DNA from: Anaerolineales bacterium | GTDB lineage: Bacteria; Chloroflexota; Anaerolineae; Anaerolineales; Villigracilaceae | Assembly (NCBI GenBank): GCA_014379595.1 | Contig: JACMLM010000056.1 | Coordinates: 1 to 64,000, forward strand | DNA length: 64,000 bases | Direction of reading: 5' to 3' | Shown here: in pieces, positions 56,818 to 64,000 of the stretch | Layout: each line of letters begins with the position of its first letter | Position numbering within the stretch: position 1 is the stretch's first letter | Translations under genes and position numbers: made by a program | Notes under the pieces: generated by a model | The model's input: the letters and a program-made list of their open reading frames with translations, nothing else | Databases searched by the model: none | What the model was told of the DNA's origin: nothing

Positions 56818-57498
56818 ATGCCAATATCATCTTTTGAGATCAGAGTTTGTTTAAGCTGTGGGTTGCGTTATCCGCTGGCCGAGGGACATTCTTTCGGTGT
56901 GCGCTGCCCGCAATGTTTGGGGGAAACAAAAGTTGTCTTGAAAAAGAAAATCAATGATAGTAAAGTTTTTGAAGAGATAGAGAAACCTGTCCTCCCAAAA
57001 AAACATCGGGACGATGTGAGCAAAGCCGAAGGGAAAAATAATAAAGTGAAAGCTGTGTTATTGGATAATATCCGCTCGGCGTGGAATGTTGGCTCGATCT
57101 TGCGCAGTGCGGATGGGTTTGGTTTTACACACGCCTATTTATGCGGTATTACACCAACGCCTGAAATAGAAGCAGTGCGCAAGACAGCTCTTGGCGCAGA
57201 TGACTATGTGACGTGGTCGCATCATAAAGATGCGGTCAAACTAATTAAGAGATTGAAGAAAGAGGGTTGGAAGATACTTGCGTTGGAAGAACATGAGAAT
57301 GCGGTTTCAATACAGGTTTTGAATTCGTCGAGCACAGGAAACAATATAGTGTTGATGCTAGGGAGTGAAGTGACAGGTGTTGACCCTGAACTACTTGACC
57401 TTGCAGACGAGATTTTCTACATTCCCATGCAAGGACAGAAACGTTCGTTCAATGTAGCTAATGCGTTTTCCATCGCGGCGTATGCATTGAGTAGTTAA
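56818..57498 (+). CDS. TrmH/SpoU family RNA methyltransferase with N-terminal zinc ribbon
   Basis: CLSCGLRYPL...VRCPQCLGE; LLDNIRSAWNVGSILRSADGFGFTHAYLCG; QKRSFNVANAFSIAAYAL. Confidence 0.9.
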   Translation: MPISSFEIRVCLSCGLRYPLAEGHSFGVRCPQCLGETKVVLKKKINDSKVFEEIEKPVLPKKHRDDVSKAEGKNNKVKAVLLDNIRSAWNVGSILRSADGFGFTHAYLCGITPTPEIEAVRKTALGADDYVTWSHHKDAVKLIKRLKKEGWKILALEEHENAVSIQVLNSSSTGNNIVLMLGSEVTGVDPELLDLADEIFYIPMQGQKRSFNVANAFSIAAYALSS

Positions 57499-57500
57499 TC

Positions 57501-57596
57501 TAATGTCGTTGCGAGGGCAGTTTTCGCGAAGCAATTCCCTGTTATGAGGAGATTGCTTCGTCGCAAAGTACAAGAGCGCTCCTCGCAACGACATTA
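57501..57596. repeat. MITE/REP-like element between convergent genes
   Basis: Perfect 16-bp terminal inverted repeats TAATGTCGTTGCGAGG / CCTCGCAACGACATTA. Confidence 0.8.
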
Positions 57597-57598
57597 TT

Positions 57599-58492
57599 TT
57601 AATTAAGTAAGACCGCTAATGTATCAAACCATTTCTGGGCGATGATATCGTAGCCAGCGGCGTTGGGGTGATTGCCATCGTCATATAAAGTGGCGGGGTT
57701 GGTGAAGATATCTGTTGAATAAAAATCGACAGTCAAGGCGCCGTATTGCGCGGCTTTCTCTGAAATGATCTCGTTATAGCGTGTGACCTGCAAAGACATG
57801 CGGGCTAATTCGTCTGGTGTGATGGAGGTGAAGGCTTGCCCATTAATAGCAACTGGACGTTTGGTCTGATCGTCCAGTAAGGCAATGATCACCTCTGCCC
57901 CCGCAGCTCGCAGTTGGGTCAGAATCACATCCAGATTGGTTGAGAAATGTTCAGCATCCAGCGCATCGTTTTCATTTGTGCCTTCGCCATATTCATATAA
58001 ATACCACAGGTCATTGCTGCCGATCCAAACAAAAGCTACTGCGCCGCGTCCTTCTGCAGAGGCAATTTGCAGTTCGCCCAATGACCTTTCCAGCTGACCG
58101 GAAAATCCCTGATCGCCATTGATGAGCGCATCTGAGTTCCAGCCCGATTGACCAAAGTTGGTCATCGTGGAACCAGGTCGTATCGCATTGACCATATCTA
58201 GCAGGCGCACGGTATAACCGCGGCCCGTGTCGTCACCGTCACCTTGGGTTAAGCTATCGCCTAGCGCAACCATGGCCACAGGTCCAGCGGGAAGCGGAGC
58301 AGGAGCCACATAAGCAAAGGTTGAGGCCGGAACCGCTGTTGCTATCACAGCAGCAGTAGCCTCTTCAACTATCACTTCAGGAAGTAATGCGGCCTCTGTA
58401 GTTTCAGTCGGAACAAAAGGTTGGGAGGTTAAAGGGATTTCCTGCGAGCAGGCAGTGAGCAGAAAGGTAAAGGCAAGAATAATTCTTTTCAT
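57599..58492 (-). CDS. SGNH/GDSL hydrolase lipoprotein
   Basis: Lipobox LLTACS; VALGDSLTQGDG, VWIGSNDLW, DDGNHPNAAGYD. Confidence 0.88.
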   Translation of the reverse strand: MKRIILAFTFLLTACSQEIPLTSQPFVPTETTEAALLPEVIVEEATAAVIATAVPASTFAYVAPAPLPAGPVAMVALGDSLTQGDGDDTGRGYTVRLLDMVNAIRPGSTMTNFGQSGWNSDALINGDQGFSGQLERSLGELQIASAEGRGAVAFVWIGSNDLWYLYEYGEGTNENDALDAEHFSTNLDVILTQLRAAGAEVIIALLDDQTKRPVAINGQAFTSITPDELARMSLQVTRYNEIISEKAAQYGALTVDFYSTDIFTNPATLYDDGNHPNAAGYDIIAQKWFDTLAVLLN

Positions 58493-58681
58493 TTTGACTC
58501 CATTGATATGCATTGAATTATAAGCCTTTATCCTATATCACTTTATCAGATTATCCATAAAAGCAGGCCCGCTTTAGTTTGCATAACTGTAAATCACTTT
58601 AAATTCGATTGGTTGTAGAATAAGTAAGCTTCCCCTAAAAAAGAAAAAAGACCATAAACACCTTAAGTTAGGAGTTAAGTC

Positions 58682-58960
58682 ATGACAGTTCAATATCAGG
58701 TAAATGGCAACATTTTTTCGGAAATAACCGCTACTTGGCTTTGCGTTTATGTCAACGAATTCATGATAAAAGCACGTCAGCTTGATATCGATGAGGATGG
58801 TAACACCATCGAATATTTTCAATTAAATGACGGCCGAGTGTTTTCAAGGCTGGCTCCAAACCCACGGGCGGTGCATATTTCCAAAGTTTCCGAGCTCCGC
58901 CGGCGAAACACACAACCAGCAATAGCAATACGTGAGCATTCTGTAGCACATTCAGGATAA
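58682..58960 (+). CDS. Hypothetical protein
   Basis: TTAGGAG SD, followed by a terminator. Confidence 0.55.
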   Translation: MTVQYQVNGNIFSEITATWLCVYVNEFMIKARQLDIDEDGNTIEYFQLNDGRVFSRLAPNPRAVHISKVSELRRRNTQPAIAIREHSVAHSG

Positions 58961-58987
58961 TCCTGATTGCCAAACTAAGAATAATTT

Positions 58988-59016
58988 AAATACTCTCCGA
59001 TGGAGAGTATTTTTTA
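58988..59016 (+). terminator. Intrinsic terminator
   Basis: AAATACTCTCC-GAT-GGAGAGTATTTTTTA. Confidence 0.85.
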
Positions 59017-59077
59017 TTTTAACGCTACAAGAAAATATAGTGAGGCTGGATCATGCAATGTGCAAACCTTGTTCAAA

Positions 59078-59115
59078 CAAACTGGCGCAGGTCAGGAGAT
59101 CTTGCGCCAGTTATT
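59078..59115. repeat. Hairpin direct repeat, copy 1
   Basis: CAAACTGGCGCAGGTCAGGAGATCTTGCGCCAGTTATT. Confidence 0.75.
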
Positions 59116-59117
59116 GC

Positions 59118-59747
59118 TTATACACGCAGTGTAAAGCTATAAATGCCATCTTGCAATTGAAAGCCCATACGTTTTAAATAGGCTTCATGGCGCGGGCTAC
59201 CGGCCTGAGATACAAAACGCTTAATGCCTTTTTGTTGAAAGTACGCAGCGCTTTCTTCAAATAGAAATTTACCTGCGCGAAAATCGCGATAGTTGGGGAT
59301 GACAAAATCAAGAAAGATTTCGGCCTGCTCCATTTGAGCCTGCGGTTTGACGATAAGCAGGCCTGCAGGAACCATATTTCGCAAAACAAAAACTGTCAGC
59401 TGGTCTGGCTGCGGCTTGAATAAATAACTGGGGAAAAATTCACTAATCTCTTTTTGGTAAAAGTCTACAAAGTTTTTTAAATAGCGGCTATCATGCGAGA
59501 CTTCCAACAGTTTGAAATAATCCTTTTGCTTCCACATCCGCGTCAGATAATAGACATTGACCACAACAATGAGTGTGTTCAGAAAAGCTACGGGAAACGC
59601 ACCGATCAGAAGGCCATATATGACAAAGAACAATGCGCCCACCAAATTGATCATGCGCAGTCTGACGAGGGATTTCATCATTAATGAAACAGCCACAAGC
59701 ACGGAGCCTGCATAGCCAATGAGTTCGTAGAAAAAAGAGGGTTGCAT
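59118..59747 (-). CDS. YgjV-like membrane domain fused to a GNAT-like domain
   Basis: N-term GYAGSVLVAVSLMMKSLVRLRMINLVGALFFVIYG; C-term ...AGKFLFEESAAYFQQKGIKRFVSQAGSPRHEAYLKRMGFQ. Confidence 0.7.
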   Translation of the reverse strand: MQPSFFYELIGYAGSVLVAVSLMMKSLVRLRMINLVGALFFVIYGLLIGAFPVAFLNTLIVVVNVYYLTRMWKQKDYFKLLEVSHDSRYLKNFVDFYQKEISEFFPSYLFKPQPDQLTVFVLRNMVPAGLLIVKPQAQMEQAEIFLDFVIPNYRDFRAGKFLFEESAAYFQQKGIKRFVSQAGSPRHEAYLKRMGFQLQDGIYSFTLRV

Positions 59748-59801
59748 TGATTTGCCTTGGTTTATGTTTTATCGTTTAGAAACAGCCACTATAAGTATAA
59801 C

Positions 59802-59839
59802 CAAACTGGCGCAGGTCAGAAGACCATGCGCCAGTTATT
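59802..59839. repeat. Hairpin direct repeat, copy 2
   Basis: CAAACTGGCGCAGGTCAGAAGACCATGCGCCAGTTATT; differs from copy 1 at a few central positions. Confidence 0.75.
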
Positions 59840-59866
59840 TTATTCAGGTTTTCCAAATGAGATGGA

Positions 59867-60088
59867 TCACTTTTGAGCGTTGATCTCTGCCAATACTTTC
59901 GTTACCATTTCCTCGGTAACACCGGCCTGTTTGGCTTGCGGCATGGCAAGGAGTTGTTTTAAACTCATGCCTTTTGCCAACCAGATCAAAGGATTCTTAG
60001 CGACACCTGGAGCATATTTTTCCAAAATTTCCATCGCGTTGTCGTCTTTCATAATTTCACCGACTTCTGTGTCTAATGTGTATGCCAT
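59867..60088 (-). CDS. Small helical hypothetical protein
   Basis: MAYTLDTEVGEIMKDDNAMEILEKYAPGV... Confidence 0.6.
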   Translation of the reverse strand: MAYTLDTEVGEIMKDDNAMEILEKYAPGVAKNPLIWLAKGMSLKQLLAMPQAKQAGVTEEMVTKVLAEINAQK

Positions 60089-60174
60089 TTTATTCTCCAT
60101 GGTTTGATAAGGTTCCAAAAACGGATAATGGATTGATATGCTTATTATACGGCAATATTAATGAGGCGAGATCA

Positions 60175-60435
60175 CTACCCCACGCGTACTAACTTCACCT
60201 GCTCCTTTTTGAAGTTTACCTCATCTATCTTCCAACCAGCATTAGTCCATGACCGCCCATTGACATGGTTGCCTTCCTTCTCATGATCCCACCAGCGCCG
60301 GTCTTCATAGGCAGACGATGGCAGGTTGCTATTCAATATTTTTTCGATCTGTTGAAAAGACAAAGTAATTTCCCTTTGAGTTGTAGGAAGATCACGCAAG
60401 TAATTTTCAAGCGGAGTATATTTGCCAGCCATCAT
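60175..60435 (-). CDS. Small protein resembling the DUF7662 type
   Basis: YTPLENYLRDLPTTQREITLSFQQIEKILNSNLPSSAYEDRRWWDHEK...SWTNAGWKIDEV. Confidence 0.6.
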   Translation of the reverse strand: MMAGKYTPLENYLRDLPTTQREITLSFQQIEKILNSNLPSSAYEDRRWWDHEKEGNHVNGRSWTNAGWKIDEVNFKKEQVKLVRVG

Positions 60436-60674
60436 TATGCCTTTCTTTTCAGAAATTTCCTGAGCAAAAAGTAAAGCGCCAACCCAGTTGGGAAGATGGC
60501 AAGGAAACCGAATGCGCCTAGGAAGAGAATGGAATCACCAAATGCAGACATGCCCGCCGAGGCTTGTGAAGGGTCTTGTATAAATAATCCATTCACATAC
60601 ACAGCGCCATAGGCGAGCAGACATGCTGCTATATACCCGCCGATAACAAGACACAATTTCGTCAGCCAGCTCAT
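60435..60674 (-). CDS. Small membrane protein
   Basis: Two hydrophobic helices. Confidence 0.6.
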   Translation of the reverse strand: MSWLTKLCLVIGGYIAACLLAYGAVYVNGLFIQDPSQASAGMSAFGDSILFLGAFGFLAIFPTGLALYFLLRKFLKRKA

Positions 60675-60693
60675 CTTTGACGTACCAGTGGAT

Positions 60694-62448
60694 TTATTTC
60701 GTCAATACGGCCTGGCTGCGTGCGCGCAGTGCTGAGAGTTTCTGCCGCAACTCGGCCAGGATCGACTCGGCACTATCGATGCGTTCGCGTTCACTGCGGA
60801 CGTAGCGTGTATAGGGAGCCACACCATCTTTCAGGCGGGCGAGGACGCTCTCTCTCTCGTTGTTGAATTGCGTCGTCAGAGCGCTGAGCAGTTTTGTGCG
60901 CAGAACGAGCATCTTCTCTTTAAAGTTTTCCTTGACCTGATGGCGTTTGAATGGGATCACGAAAAAGCCCAGGATGGCCAGCGTGCTGGCAGCCAGGACA
61001 CCGGTGATATCCAGGGTGGAAGAGAGCACAGCAACTGTAACCAGCGCTCCCAAACCCACAGCCCCTGCTTCCAACAGAGCGGTCTGGGCTACGGCAGCTT
61101 CAACACTTGCGGCCAGTTCACTGGCTTCCCGATTGCGGTCATAACTTTCCACAATGGTCTGGACGCTTCTGCCCACGGTATCGACAAGTTCGCGCCGGCG
61201 CGTCTCCCGCGGACCGTAGCTCTCGCCGACCATATGTTCCATGTTTTGCGCGCGGCGGCGCTGCAGATAGCTCATCACTTGCTGCCACTCATGCAGGTCT
61301 TTCTGCACCAGCCAATCGATCAGGCGCTGGACCTGATCTTCGATCTGCTGCGGGACATCTGCCAGGACGTGTTTTTCGAACTCGGCACGGACCCTGTCGC
61401 CGCGGATCAGGTTTTGAACGTTGGTCAGGCGCATGGTGCTGTCGAAAAAGTCGAGGCCGCGCTGTTCGAGGCGGTGGAGGATATTCTCAACTTCTGCCAG
61501 CCGTGGAGGAAGTTCGCTGAGCAGTTCACGTTCGTATGCGGTGATGACCGTTTCCAAGGATGTGGCGGTCACTTTGTCTTCATTCAGGTCTTCGGATTGG
61601 GCAGATAGATCCTGTGCGGCATCTGAGATCAAGTGATCGGCCACGCCCAGTGGATTGTTAAACTTTAGATGCAGGCGGGCGGTATCGTCGAGTGTGGCGC
61701 TGATGAACTGCTCGAGATCATCGAGGCGGCTGAGGCTGCGCAGACGGGCACGTTCTGCCGGGTCTGATTCAGCGAGGGCGCGCTGTGCCAGTTTGGCGGA
61801 GACAGGAAACAGCTGGGGTTGATCGCCGAGGATCGTGGCGCCATGCTTCAGGATGAAGTCGCTCACTTCCTGCAAGGCAGCGTCGTCTTCAAAGATATCC
61901 AGCTTGTTCATCACAAAGACCACTTTCTTGCCCCAGGTCAGGATGCGTTCCAGAAATTGCCGCTCGCTTTCGGTAAGCGGATGATCGGCCGAGGTGATGA
62001 ACAGCACCAGATCACTTCGTGGAACGAACTCATTCGTTAGGCGCTCATGTTGGCGGATGATGGCATTCGTACCTGGCGTGTCTACAATATTTAGCTCTTT
62101 GAGAAGCGGCAAGGGGTGGGTAAAGATGGCGAAGGATTCGTCGACGATTTGCTCAGCGGCCTGTTCACCCCATTTGACCAAAGTGACACGCGCAGTGGTG
62201 GGAGTGGTGCCTTCGGTTAAAACTTTTTGGCCGAGCAGCGCGTTGATCAGTGCGCTCTTGCCAGCGTTGAACTCCCCAGCGACGACGATCAGGAAAAGTT
62301 CGTCCAGTTGCAGGATAGCTTTTTGCAGGCTATCCATAGCTTCAGCTGGCAGGTCTAATTTAGCAAGGGCGAGCTGCATCCCGGCCAGGGCTTCTTTTTC
62401 TTCGCGCAGGAATTGAGCCTGCTGTTCGGTGAGTACAGACTGACGCAT
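60694..62448 (-). CDS. Bacterial dynamin-like GTPase
   Basis: VVAGEFNAGKSALINALLG (G1), TTPTT (G2), DTPGTN (G3), NKLD (G4); long helical region and hydrophobic hairpin. Confidence 0.88.
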   Translation of the reverse strand: MRQSVLTEQQAQFLREEKEALAGMQLALAKLDLPAEAMDSLQKAILQLDELFLIVVAGEFNAGKSALINALLGQKVLTEGTTPTTARVTLVKWGEQAAEQIVDESFAIFTHPLPLLKELNIVDTPGTNAIIRQHERLTNEFVPRSDLVLFITSADHPLTESERQFLERILTWGKKVVFVMNKLDIFEDDAALQEVSDFILKHGATILGDQPQLFPVSAKLAQRALAESDPAERARLRSLSRLDDLEQFISATLDDTARLHLKFNNPLGVADHLISDAAQDLSAQSEDLNEDKVTATSLETVITAYERELLSELPPRLAEVENILHRLEQRGLDFFDSTMRLTNVQNLIRGDRVRAEFEKHVLADVPQQIEDQVQRLIDWLVQKDLHEWQQVMSYLQRRRAQNMEHMVGESYGPRETRRRELVDTVGRSVQTIVESYDRNREASELAASVEAAVAQTALLEAGAVGLGALVTVAVLSSTLDITGVLAASTLAILGFFVIPFKRHQVKENFKEKMLVLRTKLLSALTTQFNNERESVLARLKDGVAPYTRYVRSERERIDSAESILAELRQKLSALRARSQAVLTK

Positions 62449-62519
62449 GGGATTCTCCTGATTAATGGTTACAAAATGTCATGCGCAATTATACAGCCGA
62501 CCTATCCAACACGAACATC

Positions 62520-62552
62520 GTCCACTTGTAGGACATCGTCCCATTGTGGGAC
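62520..62552. promoter_or_regulatory. Tandem dyad-symmetric candidate operators
   Basis: GTCCACTTGTAGGAC (62520-62534) and GTCCCATTGTGGGAC (62538-62552), centres 18 bp apart. Confidence 0.4.
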
Positions 62553-62757
62553 GTCAGCCGCGCTCGTCGAAGGTCTCGCGTAAGCGATAAGTTATCAAGA
62601 TATGCTACGATGCACATCTATTCGTTCATCACAATTCAAGAATTCTTTTTATGTCGTTTCGAAGGAATAACACCTTTGATTCTTCGCGAACTACTTCAAT
62701 TATAAAAGAACTTGCCCTGATAAAGACTTCAACATCAAGTACAGAGAATGGTGCAAC

Positions 62758-64000
62758 CTAATGTACTGGGCAAGTCGATCCCTGATCAGTAATACCAAAC
62801 TGCAATCGTTCATCAGAAGTTAAGTCGCGTGTCAGTAACGCGCAGACAGCATCAATTGTATTACGGTAGTCAGTTAGCCACAGCCTTGCACTGCCATCAT
62901 TGCTCGCAGTTAGAATGTATTTCCCATCCAGCGAAAAAGATCCGTTGCGCACTTCATTTGTATGTCCCAAAAAGCGCCGTACTTCCTTTCCAGTTTGCAC
63001 ATCCCATAAGCGGGCAGTCGCATCAGCGCCGCTCGACAGTATGTGTTTGCCATCTGGAGAAAAGACAACATTAAAAACCCAACCCCGATGACCCATGAAG
63101 AGACGTACTTGGTTACCGTTGGCAACATCCCATAACTGTACACTGCCATCGTAACTGCCTGTGACCAGATACTTGCCGTCTGGCGAGAAGTCGACTCCGG
63201 TCACACCATCATCATGTTTGAAAATCATTAGATCCTTACCGGTTAGTGGCTCCCAGATTCGAGCTGTGTCATCATCACCACTAGTAGCCACCATTGTGCC
63301 ATCAGACGAAAAAGCGACGCGGTTTACATGAGCCGAATCTTGATTGCGGAAGATCAAAATCGTTTTTCCGGTCTCCGTGTCCCAAACTCGTGCTGTATTA
63401 TCCCAACTGGCTGTAACTATATACCTGGCATTTGGGGAGAAAACTGCCCGGTAGACTACATCGGTGTGACCCTCAAAGCGCAGTAACTCCTTACCGCTCA
63501 TAACATCCCAAAGCCTGGCTGTACGATCTTCACTGGCCGTGAGCGCCATCTTGCCATCAGGAGAAAATACAGCGCCGCGTACTATGCCTATATGTCCGAT
63601 AAGAGTGATCATTGTTTGACCAGTAGCCGCATCCCATATACGAGCGGTGCCATCTTCGTTAGCTGTAACTATCTGCCTACCATCTGGTGAGAACGAGGCC
63701 TGACCAACTGCCCCACCATGCCCAATGAAGACAACTCCCTCAGGCGAGGCCTGCAGGTTCCATACTCTTGCAATCTTATCGTTGCCAACTGTGGCAACCA
63801 GTGCTCCATCGGCTGAGAATGCCACATCCTGGATAAAGTCTGTGTTGCCGCCAAAAATACGGGTTTGTTTGCCGGTGGAAATATCCCAAAGACGTGCAGT
63901 TCTATCGCCGCTGCCTGTGAACAGGAAGCGACCATCTGGAGAGAATTGAATACCAGAGATCCAGGTTTGATGGCCAGAAAATTCCTGCACCACCTTCGCA
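62758..64000 (-). CDS. WD40-repeat protein (truncated by window end)
   Basis: About ten FSPDG...ARLWD repeats; frame open to the window edge. Confidence 0.9.
   Translation of the reverse strand, partial: AKVVQEFSGHQTWISGIQFSPDGRFLFTGSGDRTARLWDISTGKQTRIFGGNTDFIQDVAFSADGALVATVGNDKIARVWNLQASPEGVVFIGHGGAVGQASFSPDGRQIVTANEDGTARIWDAATGQTMITLIGHIGIVRGAVFSPDGKMALTASEDRTARLWDVMSGKELLRFEGHTDVVYRAVFSPNARYIVTASWDNTARVWDTETGKTILIFRNQDSAHVNRVAFSSDGTMVATSGDDDTARIWEPLTGKDLMIFKHDDGVTGVDFSPDGKYLVTGSYDGSVQLWDVANGNQVRLFMGHRGWVFNVVFSPDGKHILSSGADATARLWDVQTGKEVRRFLGHTNEVRNGSFSLDGKYILTASNDGSARLWLTDYRNTIDAVCALLTRDLTSDERLQFGITDQGSTCPVH

Noticed and set aside
60868-61608. 246-aa plus-strand ORF
   Set aside because: Antisense shadow of the dynamin-like gene; Cys/His/Gln-rich with no domain signal.
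1-64000. CRISPR array, rRNA or tRNA genes, complete prophage or IS transposase
   Set aside because: No regularly spaced repeats, no recognisable RNA genes and no transposase/phage ORFs seen by eye; a tRNAscan/Infernal run would be needed to be certain.

Overview
The window carries about 50 protein-coding genes, no rRNA or tRNA genes and no CRISPR array that I could see. Its gene content and intergenic palindromes look like an Anaerolineae/Chloroflexota-type chromosome; that assignment is inference. Main blocks: two heterodimeric multidrug-type ABC exporters (0.6-4.5 kb and 36.7-40.4 kb); two oligopeptide ABC importers (8.6-14.3 kb, with a fused permease-ATPase, and 14.4-20.2 kb) followed by S51, S9 and creatininase-type hydrolases; an MttB-superfamily methyltransferase; a RIO-type kinase; tandem alpha/beta-hydrolase lipoproteins; a DUF4258/YgiT-type toxin-antitoxin candidate; a histidine kinase plus a detached fragment of a homologous kinase; an M4 protease with a probable emfourin-type inhibitor; a tandem-cyclase/AAA/TPR protein; a bacterial dynamin-like GTPase; and a WD40 protein cut by the window end. 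The most interesting signal is a pair of matching promoter/leader-ORF/terminator units (about 374-588 plus strand; about 27631-27840 minus strand). One lies upstream of an ABC exporter operon, the other upstream of the RIO-type kinase gene. Both share an identical 14-nt box, CAAATCCTTGACAT, which also supplies the stop codon of the preceding gene. Both have a strong SD and a 20-25 codon ORF with a Ser-Ala-Pro-...-Ile-Asp C-terminus encoded by AG[T/C]GCGCCT, and an intrinsic terminator before the main gene. The SAP codons are complementary to part of the terminator hairpin in each case. This looks like a ribosome-mediated attenuation element family.
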